Assembly (NCBI GenBank): GCA_001584585.1
Contig: LSYV01000009.1
Location: 1,380,339-1,444,338 of the forward strand
DNA: 64,000 nucleotides
From: Gonium pectorale
Taxonomy: Eukaryota; Chlorophyta; Chlorophyceae; Chlamydomonadales; Volvocaceae
Direction of reading: 5' to 3'
Positions 45,601-57,320 of this stretch are shown piece by piece. The notes under the pieces were generated by a model. It saw nothing but the letters and a program-made list of their open reading frames with translations. It ran no database searches and was not told the origin of the DNA. Position 1 is the stretch's first letter. Every line of letters starts with the position of its first letter. Position numbers and translations under genes: made by a program.

Positions 45601-48600
45601 TTTCAGCCCGAGTGGGGCGTGCCTGCGTGTGCACCCCGACGGTGCCGGGCAAGAGACAGTCTCTTGCGGCGCGCTCAGCCTGCCACACCTGCGGGTACTG
45701 GTGCTGGCGGTCCGGCGCCCGGAGCATCTGCGGGCTCTTCTGGGCCGCCTGCCGTCGCTGAGGGCCCTTCACCTCGCGGTGAAGCGGTCGGAGCGCGAGG
45801 GTCCGGGCGCAAGGCGGCCGCCGCTCCCAGAGGTGGCGGCCATGAATGTGATCAAGTTGCTCCTGCGCGGCCACGGCTCGACAACGGCGTGGGGGGCACG
45901 GAGGCTGAGCAGTCTGGGCAGGCGGCGTCGGAGCGCGCAGCGGCGGGCGCTGGCGCTGCGAGCAGCACGGGCGCCGTCGCGGCCTGGAGGCCGCTCCTGC
46001 GCTGCAGCCTTCTGGAGGAGCTCTCGCTGCATTGCGCACCCGCGGAGCTGATGCCGCTTGGCGACGCAACCGCTGAGCGCCTGGCGGCGGCGTGGCCACG
46101 CCTGGCGGCCCTGCAGTACAGCGGCGTCGGCTGGCGGGGTCTGGGCCCGCGCGGCCTGGCGGCGCTGGGCTCTGCAGTGCGTTCGCCTCTACCAGGGCAG
46201 AGCGCCTCGGCAGCGACTGAGGTGGCGACAACTAATGTGGCGGCGACGAAGGTGGCGGTGGCGCCGGAAGGGGTATGCCATTTCGCGGCGGGTCTGGCGG
46301 GGGCTCCCGCCGCTGCGGCCGGGCGTTGGGCTTCGCTGCAGGTCCTGTCCCTTGGTGCAGTCCCGCAGCCAGGCCGGCTGGGTGAGACGGCGCAGCACAC
46401 CATACCGCTGGATGCCCTTCCGGCCTCTCTGCGCTGCCTGTCGCTGCTGGGGATGGAGCTGCGGGCGGCGGGCGGAGGCTCCCCACGGTCCCTGCTCCCG
46501 CCGCCAGGACCGCAGCAGCGCGTCGCATCGGGTGGGGACGGCGGTGCGGTGCCGGCGGCGGACGACGCAGAGCCCAGAGCCGCGGGGCCGATGCTGCCCC
46601 CGCGCCTGGAGCTGCTGTCCCTGAAGTTCTGCCGCTGGCGGGTGGAGGGCGTCAGGTGGGCCGGACCGTGTGCGAAGGGCGGCGGGCCAGGGGCCGCGGG
46701 CCAGGAGCCTGCGGAGCGTGTGAGCCCGCGCGGACGGCCCCCGTGCTCTCCGCTGGGTGGGCATACCCATGATCGCCTGTGTCACCCTGTGTCGGTGCGG
46801 GGACCTGGAGGCCTGGACGTAGATGGCCGACCTCCAGCCCCATACCCGCCTCCGATGCGGTGTTCCTGGGCACAGAACTGAAGGTGGGGTCCATGGCACC
46901 TAGTGCCGCACTGATGGTGTTGGTAGCACCTCCTGTAATCCAAGACGCGTCCGAGCCCTGCACTGAGCCCTGCACTGAGTGCCCCTTGGCGCCCGTTCCT
47001 GCGTCCCCGCGGGCCCCCTCACCTTGCGGGTCACCCTGGCCAGCCTGCTGGAGGCACTGGGCCGCTGCTCTTCCCTGCTGGAGCTGCGCCTCGCCTGGGC
47101 GCTGCCCGCCAGCTCGCAGCAGCAGCAGCCTGGAAAGGGCAGCCGCAGCGGAGCCGGAGATGACGCCGGCGCCGGGGCTGGAGAGGCCGCCGCTGCGTCG
47201 GCAGCTTCCCCTAAATCGCCAGCGGGCAATGACGACAGTGGGCTTCATGGGGGTAGTGGCGGCGCGGCGGGCCGAGCTGGCCTGCGTAGCGCAGCCGGTG
47301 GCCGGTGCGGGTACGGGCCGCAGGGCTGGGGCGCCGGCGCCTGGTTGGAGCTCGGCGGGCGGCTGCGGTACCTGGAGCGGCTGGAGCTGGGATGCTGGGC
47401 GGCCGAGGTTGCAGAGGAGTCAGAGGAGGAGGAGGTGGAAGGGGAAGGCGGCGACGAGGCAGAGGAGGAGCCAACTTCGAAGTCGGGGAAGCGGCTCGCG
47501 GTGCACACACCCGCGTTCGCGGTGAAGGGCGGCGCCGGTGGGGCATTCAACGCGGCGGTCGAAGGTGCAGCGCAGGCGAAGGCCTGGGGGCCAGAGGTTG
47601 GCGACGGCACTGACGACAGCGGCAGTGGCTGCGGGCCTCCTGGCTGGCTTCTGGGGGCGTTGGCGAGCTGGAAGCATCTGCGGCAGCTGCAGATCAGCGC
47701 TCAAGCGCAGGGCGGCTGGGGCGACGAGGTGAGCTGACGTGGGCGGCAAGAGCAGGGTCTCATACGGCAGTCCTGACATTGCTCGTTTGCTGGCTGGTGC
47801 ACTAGCCACTAGCTCCACGGCGTCAGGGGTTACTGGGAGCCAGATAGGCTCGGGTGCTCCGCCGCCAAGGCCACAGCCTCACCGTGTTCCATTACCAGAT
47901 CCAGCCGGGCTTTACGCCGCCGCAGCTCGTGGTTGTTGTGTCTCCTTGGACCTGGCTATGCGTTCATTCCCATCACCCTCGCCTCCCCCTCCCCCAGTCA
48001 TGCCCGTGGTATGCCACATCCGAAGCTCAGCTTGATACACACACTGAGGGAGCAACTCCCCCTTGCAGGTGGATTGGGCGCTGCTGGCCGGTCTCAGCGG
48101 CCTGGTGGGGCTGGCGCTGCACGGGCTGACCCGCGGGTCGGCGGCTCGGGCACACGAGGCAGCGTGGAGGGCGCTGCCTCTGTGCAGGCGAGCCTAGGGA
48201 CTGAACGGGCACTAGGGGATAGGTTACCTACATGGGATACACGTACGGCAAGGAAGGTCCTTTGGAAACGCCGGGTTTCAATTTCGGTAGCTTCACCTTT
48301 AAAACCGGGTTCTTATAGGTTTCAGAAGCTATATGCTAATCATCACTGTGTTTTGTGCGAAACACGCGTCGCAGACTGGAGCTGCACGTCGACAACACGG
48401 CGGACCTATGGGAGCAGCTGCGCCGTGCGGACGCACTGCTGGCTGACGGGGAAGCGGGCAGGGAGCCGGGCGCCGCAGCGGGCCCAGCTCCGCACCCGCC
48501 CTCTGGGGCGGCTGCAGGGCAGCCTGGCGCCGGCGGCGGGGCGGGGTCGGCGGATGCTGCGGAGTGCGGTCTCGGAGGCGCGGGCACTGCGGCCCAAGTC

Positions 48601-48750
48601 GGTGGAGGCGATGGGGAAGGGACGGGTGCGGGGGCGGAGCAGGGGGATGGCCCGGCCGAGGAGGAAGAGGAGGAGCACGACCCCGAGCTGCTGGAGGCGC
48701 TGGCGGCCTTGGAGGCTGAGGTCGCTGCCGAGGAGGAGGCGGCCGCATAG
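42679..48750 (+). CDS. F-box-like / leucine-rich repeat protein
   Basis: Eight exons, 42679-42726, 42947-43797, 44026-44301, 44656-45888, 45966-46655, 47044-47728, 48069-48187 and 48375-48750, sum to 4,278 nt, or 1,425 residues plus stop. The first exon is 16 codons (MEDARDWESLLSRHVP). It joins DLQPALGPRDLLRLRLSCRG, an F-box-like helix pair ending in the usual Leu-Arg-x-x-Cys-Arg pattern. Scattered leucine-rich repeats follow: LTSLELGG, LMGLQELRINGW, LPHLRVLVLAV, LPSLRALHLAV, LLEELSLHC, WASLQVLSLG, RLELLSLKFC, LLELRLAWAL, YLERLELGCW and LRQLQISAQ. They are separated by long Ala/Gly/Ser insertions, and the C-terminus is acidic. The family role would be substrate recognition in an SCF ubiquitin ligase; the substrate is unknown. 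The intron at 45889-45965 is short (77 nt), and the last intron starts with GC instead of GT. The F-box call is weaker than the repeat call. Confidence 0.75.
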
Positions 48751-49531
48751 CTGCTGCATCTTGAAAACATGCATGTATGGGCTGCGGGCTTGACCCACGC
48801 CGTCTCCAGCGCCACGTGTTACTGTGTTGGGTCGGGCCGTGGTTGGCTGCCCTTGGGCAGGCGTTGGGCAGGCGTCGGCTGGGCTGTCCAAGGGTGCCAC
48901 CCCCGCCGTACGTCGGCTCTGTGTGTTCGTTGATAGTAAGCTACCCCTCTGCTGCTCCGCTTCGCTCCGCTGCTTCGGGTACAGAGTAAAGCCAGCGGCA
49001 GTGCCGGCATGAGCGTCACTCTGGCCCCCACACAGGCAGCTCATGTCCCAAGCTGCAGCTCCAGTTTCGGGAATGAACGTGTTGTGGTACGCGTGCTGCA
49101 TTGTTGCAAAAGCATCGGCCCAGGCCCAAGGATTGTGAACGTGCAGCAGTTCAAACCAGCAAGGTGATGAAAGCGCCAAATTGCACCCACGGGCGGCGGG
49201 GCGGGGTAGTCCTTTCTGCGGTACAGACGTGCCGTGCGTGTTTAAAACGGAGGCCAGGGCCCTGCAGCACTTTGGATGTCGATGTGGGGAGGCTCGCGAG
49301 CTATGGGGGGAGCTGTCGGGCCACCTTACAGTCCACGGAACCAAACACGTGCATGCCCGTGAACGACACGGCTTGTGAGGGAGAAGGCCGTGGAAAAAGC
49401 GCCACGTTGTACGCCGGGCCCGACTGGCGAGCAGGGGCTGCTCGTTCCACAGTGGAATATCAATGCAATTAGAATACTGCATATAAGACGGAGCAACTGC
49501 GGTGGGTCTCTAGGTCTCACCCCCGAGTGGC
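48751..49531. other. Intergenic, no supported gene
   Basis: This holds the 3' region of the F-box/LRR gene and the promoter of the first TDP2-like gene. I saw no motif, repeat array or splice-consistent coding sequence. Confidence 0.5.
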
Positions 49532-51254
49532 ATGCTGCCGTACCCACGCAGTGTCCCAGGTTCGGCGGCGGCGCTGCCCGTCACTGCGCCCGGTGTATTT
49601 CTCGGCATCGTTGCCCCGTGGCAACGGAGCAAAATTATGCCGCAAGCCTTCGCGATGGCGCTGGGGAGCGCAAGGGAGGGCTTCGCGGGAAGCACCGTTC
49701 CGCTCCGCAGACCCATGGGACCAGCTCTGCAGCGCGCAAGCAGACGCCGGTTAGGAGCGGCGGCGCCGACATCGGAACGTCGACATGTCGACGCCGCCAG
49801 CTGCAGCGGCAGCAGCAGCTTCACGCTGCTCACATACAACATTAACGACCACACGATAAGCGACAGCGCGCCCGGGGGTTGGACCTTGAGGGCCCAGCGC
49901 GCCGCCCTCCGCAGCCTCATCCTGCAGCTCAACCCCGACCTGCTGTGCCTTCAGGAGTGCTTTGACTTCCCTTACAGGCAAGCAATAACCGTGTGCTGTA
50001 ACGCAGGTTGGTGGGTATCACACAGTGCGTGGCCCAATCCTACATACGTTGCTTTCGGCACATGCATCTGGGCTCCGCTCGAGCCGCCCCCCCCTGGTCC
50101 TCCTCTACCTCAACAGGATGCAAGACCGGTACGACTTGTACGGCCCGGAATCACCCTATCGGAGCACCTGCTTGGTCGCAATCCGCAAGGGCAGCGCACT
50201 GCAGGTGAGTGCACACTACCGTATAAGCTAATCGCACGGGTGAATTCCAAGCCTGTCGGCTGCCTGGCCCCCGCATGCTGACAGGATGGCAGCTTGCAGG
50301 TGCGGGACGGTGAGGCCATGGATAGGCTCCTGCCTGTGGCTCACCTCGCGCCATTCGCTCGCTTGCACGTAACAAGTAGGCATTGCGAGAGCCGTACCGC
50401 AGTCAGGTGGCTGCCGACGACGTTCTCAGCTCGCCTGCCGGTTCCTGCCAACATAATTGGGTGGCGGGCGAGGGGTGGAAACTTGTCGGTTGGCGGTTGG
50501 CCAGGGCCCCATGACAATAGAGTGTGACCCGGCATCCGCTAGGGACCTCCAGCCGCCACTCCCTGGTCGGTTTGCTCTCGCGCCGCTCCCCCCCCCCACT
50601 TACCACAACCGCGTGCTCCAAAACCCCCAACGAAGGCCGACGGCGAAGTGAAACCGGTGGGCCCCTGCGTGCTGCTGCCGCTGCGCCTGGGCGCGCGGCA
50701 CCTGGTCGCGGGGAGCTGCCACTTGAAACCCAGAAATGAATACGCGCACCAGCGGGAGTATCAGGTGGGGCAAGACGTACCCTCGGTCGCCATATCTTCC
50801 TCTATGATGAGATCGTCCCCGTTGCCCTGGTCTGCCCGCCCTCCTGATGCCCCGCCCGCACATCGTGGTCAGGCCGGCCACCATCCCGCTCGATCCGGAC
50901 TGGGGCACCCCGCAGGTCTCGGCCATCGTGTCCGAGGTCCCGCCCGACTCCCCGCTCCTGCTGGCTGGGGACACCAACATGCGCGATCAGGAAGATTCAG
51001 TGCCGGGCGAGCTGGGCCTGCGCGACGCCTGGCTGGAGGCGGGCAGCCCACCCGGCGCCCGCTGGACGTGGGACACGCACGTCAACCGCTACTACCAGAA
51101 CGGCCACCGCTACACGGCGCGCTACGACCGGATCCTGTACCGGGGCTGCACCGTGACGGAGCTGGCGGTGGCGGGCAACACGCCCGCCAGCCGGGAGCCC
51201 GGGCACTTCCTCAGCGACCACTTTGCGCTCATAGCGCGTGTCACGCTGCACTAG
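49532..51254 (+). CDS. TDP2-like endonuclease/exonuclease/phosphatase, copy A
   Basis: Four exons, 49532-49977, 50117-50204, 50636-50764 and 50916-51254, make 1,002 nt, or 333 residues plus TAG. The domain is the EEP (DNase I-like) fold. LLTYNIN carries the active-site Asn, PDLLCLQEC the metal-binding Glu, LLAGDTNMRD the catalytic Asp/Asn, and FLSDHFAL the terminal Asp-His. WTWDTHVNRYY and RYDRILYRG are the features that point to tyrosyl-DNA phosphodiesterase 2 within the fold. TDP2 removes covalent tyrosyl-5'-phosphate adducts left by topoisomerase II; the role here is by homology. The first 100 or so residues are rich in Ala, Arg and Ser and could be an organelle-targeting extension, or the true start may be a later Met. 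The first intron starts AG|GCAAGC, a GC-AG intron. Exon 3 begins after a weak acceptor (cgaag) placed by alignment to copy B. Confidence 0.82.
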
Positions 51255-51329
51255 GGGGGTAGCATTAGGGGTGGCGTGTTCAGGTCGAAACGTACGGGTG
51301 TAGACTGAGTTGCTGCCGTCAAGGTGGTG

Positions 51330-51480
51330 TTGATGGTGGCAGCGGTGGCGGCGGTGAGACAGTGGCGGCGGTGGCGGTGGTGGCGGCGGTTGCAGCGGTT
51401 TGCGGCACGCGGTGCAGTTGATGGAGGCAGTGGCGGCGGTGGAGGCAGCGGCGGCAATTGAGGCAGTAGAGGCTGTGGCG
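51330..51480. repeat. GGY/GCR trinucleotide-rich microsatellite between the TDP2-like copies
   Basis: About 150 bp of imperfect ggt/ggc/gca triplets lies between the stop of copy A and the start of copy B. It creates long open Ala/Val frames on the plus strand that should not be read as protein evidence. Confidence 0.75.
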
Positions 51481-51831
51481 AAGGGCGGGAGACTTGCTGC
51501 AGGCGCTCTGCTCACCAGCTCACGGGCTGTTGCAAAGGCGGTTGATCGTTGCATGTCGGTTATCGTTATTAGTCGCCGACTAACAGCCAGCTTGGCGTTA
51601 GTGCTGCTTGTAAGATGTGCTCTGAGCATTGTATGCATGATCAAGCTACTCCTACGTTTGGTTGGCAGTGCAAGAGTGCCAGTCGCTGCGTGTCCAGCTT
51701 CCGGCAGCGTCGTCGGATCGAATTGGTGTTCTGCGCATATACAGAGACATGGAAGCCGTCGACCGTCGAGGGCTCTAACGTCGGCATCGAGAGGTGCTTC
51801 AAAGAAGCTCCGACAGCCCAGTCCAGGCAGC

Positions 51832-53199
51832 ATGGAGACCACAAGCAGCTTCGCACTGCTAACTTACAACATCAATGACGATGCTATGAGCGATAGCGCG
51901 CCCAGGGGCTGGACCCTGGAGACTCAGCATGCCGCGCTCCGCCAGCTCGTCCTGCAGCACAATCCCGATCTGCTGTGCCTGCAGGAGTGCTTTGGCTTCC
52001 CCTCGCGGCAAGTTTTTCGCTCGTGTAGAACCCCACAGCCTGGTGGGCCGACGCCCGTAACCCTCCATCCCCTGGCCCCCTCCATTCTCCATTTACCAGC
52101 CAGGAACATACAGCTTCCTTGCAACGTCTCTCCTAGCCCTCTGTTCCCAAGCCTTGCAACCCCTGCCAACGGATAGCACTCCCCGCCTCTTGTTTGCAGG
52201 TTGCAGGAGCAGTACACGTTCCATGGCGATGCGCCGTCCCACCGGGGCAACTGCTGGATAGCAACCCGGAAGGACAGCCAACTGCAGGTGGGGTCTAGAT
52301 TCCTATCGCCGAAGGTGACGGAGGAAGCCTGGATGTCTGGAATGAAGGAAGACGTGTTATGAGAGCGCAACTGGTGATCTGGAAAACGCTGCGGGGAAAA
52401 AGCGTTGACTGGCATCCCCGTAACCCTGTGCACCATCCCACTCCATCCGGCCCGACCCTTCCCCTGGCCTGCCTGCCTCGCACCCTCTGCGCGCTCCGCT
52501 GCAGTCTGACGGCCCAGCCAGGAAGGTGGGTCCCTGCGTGCTGCTGCCGCTGCGCCTAGGCGCGCGGCGCCTGGTCGCGGGGAGCTGCCACCTGGCGCCC
52601 TTTGCCGAGTTCGGGCCCGTCCGGGCGCGACAGGTGCGTGCGGCGACACACAAACATATGTACGTTCGAGCGGTACGGTGGCACATGGTACCGCATTCCC
52701 GCCACTTGTGGCGACGCAGCACATGTCTGACGCGCATGTACGACTGTCCCGTGTGCTCGGGGCCGCCTGCGATATTGCTGGGAGCGGCCGCTTTCCAGCG
52801 TCACGCTCCCTAAGGCAGCACACGGCCCACCCACTCGGTCCGGACTGGGGAACCCCGCAGGTCTCGGCCATCGTGTCCGAGGTCCCGCCCGACTCCCCGC
52901 TCCTGCTGGCTGGGGACACCAACATGCGCGAAAAGGAGACCTCGCTGGCGGGCGAGCTGGGCCTGCGCGACGCCTGGCTGGAGGCGGGCAGCCCCCCCGG
53001 CGCCCGCTGGACGTGGGACACGCACGTCAACCGCTACTACCAGGACGGCCACCGCTACACGGCGCGCTACGACCGGATCCTGTACCGGGGCTCCACCGTG
53101 ACTGAGCTGGCGGTGGCGGCCAACACGCCCGCCAGCCGGGAGCCGGAGCACTTCCTCAGCGACCACTTTGCGCTCACAGCGCGTGTCACGCTGCACTAG
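51832..53199 (+). CDS. TDP2-like endonuclease/exonuclease/phosphatase, copy B
   Basis: Four exons, 51832-52007, 52200-52287, 52505-52633 and 52861-53199, give 732 nt, or 243 residues plus TAG. Exons 2-4 have exactly the lengths of copy A (88, 129 and 339 nt), showing tandem duplication. All catalytic motifs are kept: LLTYNIND, PDLLCLQEC, LLAGDTNMRE, WTWDTHVNRYY and FLSDHFAL. The start chosen is METTSSF at 51832, which begins just before the fold. The frame is open upstream to 51400, with another ATG at 51553, so a longer N-terminus like that of copy A is possible. The first intron begins CG|GCAAGT, the same GC-AG type at the same codon as in copy A. The role is the same as copy A by homology; divergence is concentrated in the first three exons. 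Confidence 0.82.
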
Positions 53200-55289
53200 G
53201 GGGGTAGAGGGTTGGAAGGGGGGTAGGGCCTAGGGTGCATCAGGGGGGGCGTGCCGGTATTGTTACGGAGGTGGGGGATGGCGGCGGCCCCCCGGGACAG
53301 CGCACGGCAGGCGGCCGGCGCGGCAGGAGACACCTAGGAGTTTTCTGGGCCGTGCTGGGATGTTGGCTGAGTGGGCGTCTGTGGGCGGACGGACGAGCGG
53401 AGACGCCAAGTCGGTCTGCCAACCGATGTGAGGGGCCCCGTGCTCGCCCGTGTGCGCAGCGAACCTGGCGAACTGCCGCGCGCTGCTCTTGGATACTTTT
53501 ATTGAGCGTGTTTGTCTGCGTGTGCGCTGTTGTTTTGAGAGAAGCCATGGTGTCGCGCACTGCTAGGCCTTGCCAGGTGACTGCGCCGAGAGATGTTTGG
53601 CGGGAGCGGAGTGCGCTAGGTTGCAGAAGACGGACTTGGGTTCTTGACAAGTAGCGTAACGGGGGTCAACAAGCGAGCCATCCTCGACTCTCAATGCCCG
53701 TGTTGCGTTGGTGGCACCTAGCTCAGTTCGCTGCATACAAGTTGCCGTTGTGCCGTTGGGTGGCAGGCGCAACTAACCGTACGGCACAGGTCGTCAACAC
53801 GCGGTCGTCAACAGGCGCACACGCACCAACTTTATCTAGGCATGGCCATAAGGTTATATGGGACCCGGTTAAGTGGCCCAGTAAGCCTTCAGGTGCAATC
53901 CGCCGCGCAACACCCCATACATCCTAGTGACACGTGTATTTGCAACACCGGGTCCGCAGAGGCCGACCTGCCCAGGACACTGCGCCCTGTTCGCAGCAGA
54001 CCTAACGAGTGGACCGCTTTCAGCCAATGATAGGACGTGTCGCAAACGTGTCCAAGCCATGCCCAGTGCAGCGGCAGCTGCGGTGCCACGAAAACTAGCA
54101 GTCAGTTAATGGGGCGCATTGGCGGCGGGAAGGACCTAGCACCGCGCCGATGAGAACGACCCCGCGCAGCGCAACCCTGCCAGTCCTCGCCGCCAAACAA
54201 GTCTGCAGCCGTACAAACCGACATCTGCCGTACAATACATTCCAACCGCACTACCTCAGTCCTGCCTTCGCCCGTGTGTGTCGGCCATGGATGTCCTTCC
54301 GCCTTTATTTGCAATACGAGGCGCTCCGGGGCCGCCCGTGACTCAGGCACGCTCCGGCCATCGTGGCCGCTCATGTTCAGGACCTGAAGCTGAAGCCAAG
54401 TCAGCCCCAGTACGGCAGCGTGGCCAGCGTCCCCATCCGCCGCCGTCGACCGCACTAATCTGTCCAACGCCCACGCCGACCCCCAAACAAGCATGACCCG
54501 ACCTGCCAGCTGCCACTTGCCCCAGCGACCGTACGTAGGCAATCACGCGCGGGTCACTACGCTGACCACCCACGGTCCCAGCCACCGAATCATGGGCTCT
54601 GGCATCCCTCTTCACGCACAAAGAGGCGGCATGGTTGCCGGCAATCGCTTTGTCCCCCTTCCTCATCCGTGCGCACAACAAGTCAACATCCGCACATGCG
54701 GTAGCCGCGCCAGCCCGCACACGGCCCTCCGTCCCATGTCTGCCAGCAGCACACAAGCGAGCCGCTGGCCGGCTCTCCACACACCGCCCCCCCCCGAACG
54801 CAGCGCACTTGCCGACGCGCATACATGGCTTTCATAATGTACCGTACGGCGACAGTGCAGGCTGTTGACGCATTTGCGCAGTAAGCCTGCCGCAACGTCC
54901 ATCTTCGCCGGCTCCAGCTTCTTTTACCGTTGCCGACGTTCCGCGGCAACACAAACAGCTTGTGCGCGGTCTCGTCCGCCCGGGAAGGGGCATCTCGCCG
55001 AGTGAGCTTCTTTGCCGAGCGCGTCGATGCCTACAGCCGCCTCGGCTTTGTTTGTGTCCGATCATGTCCGTGGATCCTGGCGGCCACACAAATCAGAGAT
55101 CGCCAGCGTCAGCTTCCAGCGTTCCAGGTCCTGCAGGCAGAGACGCAGGCGGCCATGTATCAGCTGGGCTGCCAGTAAGCATGCACGGGACGCAAGCTGG
55201 ATGCGGTAGGCAGGCGGCAGCAAGCGCAGTATGTAGTGCACACCGCATCGGGTACGTGCACCGCAGACGCAACCCCCAACACGCACCTC
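53200..55289. other. Intergenic, no supported gene
   Basis: This holds the 3' region of TDP2-like copy B and DNA up to the CRN-like remnant. It is less GC-rich, with no splice-consistent coding sequence. Minus-strand bases 55062-55289 may carry more eroded C-terminal sequence of the CRN-like locus (LIHGRLRLCLQDLERWKL in one frame), but I cannot connect it in phase. Confidence 0.45.
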
Positions 55290-56346
55290 CGGCAGTACGG
55301 CCCGCATCAATTTGCGGGGCCTTGCGCAGCGGGCCCTTGCGGAGGCCTCCCGAACGAGGCCCTCACCAGGCCCACGAGGTCCGTCTTGTTCTCCTCGAGC
55401 ATCTCATCTTGTTGATGACCTGCTCGCTCGCCCGGTGGCTGGCAAACCGCAGGCGCTCCAGCTCAAAGCAGTCGTCGTCGTCGACCATGAACTGCAGCAG
55501 CAAGCAAGTGTTCTCCTGGTCCAACGCCTGGGCGTTCATCGTGGAATCAATCTACGCGGCAAAGGAAGGGGAACGATATAGAGAGGGCTACGGAGAGATG
55601 CCCTTGATTCGCTCGGCACGCAATGGCTTCCATCGCCCCGGGTGTAAAAGCACACGCTTACCACCTCATGCACGGCCACAGGCATGGCAGGTCGCGGCGA
55701 TGCGTGGTGGATGACCGTGTAAGGCCCGGGCCTCAGGCATGCGGGGTCTGGGACTTTTGGGCTGCCAGCAGCTGCCAGCAGCTGCATCGGGCTGCTGCTC
55801 TCTCGTGGAGCGCGAGCATGAGCGCACCCAGGCACGTGTGCAGGCCGCTGCAGCCCCGCAGCCGGTGATAATGGACCCCGATCCGTTGAAGCGCGGGCGC
55901 AGGAGGGCAAGCATGCTTCCTGAAACCACGTTCCAGCTCTCCCGACCACCCCGGGTACGCGGGTAGGTCTCACGCTCTCACCTGCGCAGTCCTGCACCCG
56001 GTTAGGGCGCTGCGCAGCATGCGCAGCAGCCCGGCCAGGTTGTCGGTGGGCCGCTGCCAGGGGTGCTGCAGGACGTACCGGGCGACCCCGCCATAGTAAC
56101 CGTACAGCTCGGTGACCAGGGCCTCCGGCACGCTCTCGTACAGCTTGCTGCGCGCAGGTACGCAGGGGGCACGTGCGCGGCTTTCAGTCCATCGCGTTAG
56201 AGCGAGCAAGCAGCCCGGTACTCGGTGCCATGTACAGCAGCACGTCCGCACGCCGTCCAAAGCTGCCGCGCTCCCCGCGCTGCCCTACCTGCGGCAGTCG
56301 CGGAGCTCGCCCCGCTCCCACACCGGCATGTACAGCAGCTTGGCGC

Positions 56347-56574
56347 CCTCGTCGAGCATATCCTGCGTCCATGCGTGTATGTGCGCAGACACGACGGGAC
56401 CAGGTTGAAGAGCTGAAAGCAAGATGGCCGTGCGCCAGACAGGAGCCGGGGTCGGCCCATCCGCCCGCGCCCGTTCGCCGCATGTGTGCCCGCCTCGTCG
56501 AGCATCGCCTGCGTGCGTGCATGTGCGTGCGCAGACACGGAGGGGCCAAGCTGCAGAAAGAGCTGAATGCAAGC
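56347..56574. repeat. Imperfect ~80-bp direct duplication covering a splice acceptor
   Basis: Plus-strand 56347-56426 and 56491-56574 share cctcgtcgagcat, tgtgcgcagacac and gagctgaa in the same order, about 145 bp apart. On the minus strand each copy holds an intron tail, a GCAG acceptor and the first codons of the same exon (ATGCTCGACGAGG). Only the downstream copy continues into the conserved YMPVWERGEL sequence. This is an internal duplication inside the CRN-like locus. Confidence 0.75.
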
Positions 56575-57320
56575 GGGTTGCCTACCAGTCGACGCTCGTC
56601 CGCCGGTCCGCAGCGCGCGCACCTCGTAGGCCGCTCGAATTGGCGACGTGATCTGCAGGATGCGGGCCCTGCACACGGGCGTCGGGGGCACTTTATCCGC
56701 GATGTACCAGGCGCTGGGGTTGAACAGCTCCGCTCTGAAGCTGTGCCTGGGTCCGAACTCCACCGCTCCGGTCTCGTGCTTGTAGCACCCAAACCCAAAG
56801 GATGAAGGGCGGCGGGTCGGGAAGGTGCACGAGCCGCGCCAGCATGTAATAGAGGAACAGCGACTTGCCTGCCCGTAACTGCGGTGCGTGGGCAGGCACC
56901 GACTGACATGGATGGATACGAGGCGCCATCACAGCAGGGGCGGATGGTTACGCGCTGCACGGCCGTGGCCCACGGGCGGGCTGCGGCACTCATCCACGGA
57001 GCAGGGCGGGAGCGTGATGACCATCTTGTTGCGGGGCAGCTGGGCGGAGCCGGCGGGCACCGCGGAGCGGGCCCCGAGCTCAAAGAACGGCGGATAGCAC
57101 TCGCGGACGTAGATGGCGTTGAACATGGGGTGCAGCAGGAATCCTGTGCCCGGCTCAAGGCTGAGCAGCTCGCCGGGCGGCGGCACCTCCTTGCCGCGCA
57201 GCTGTGCCATCATGGCAGCAGCGTCGACGGCCTCCGGATGGCCGCCGCACCCTGGCAAGCGCGAGCGCGCGCGCGAGAGAGAGAGATTGATTAATTGGTT
57301 GCGCTTGCCGTGGCGGCTAT

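Noticed and set aside
45889..45965. Frameshift making the F-box/LRR gene a pseudogene
   Set aside because: A short GT-AG intron restores the frame exactly and the complete model sums to a whole number of codons. No disruption needs to be invoked.
46979..47043. Upstream extension of the 47.0-kb LRR exon (GPLTLRVTLAS)
   Set aside because: No AG acceptor there gives the required phase and the frame meets a TGA at 46964. The acceptor at 47043 fits the preceding exon.
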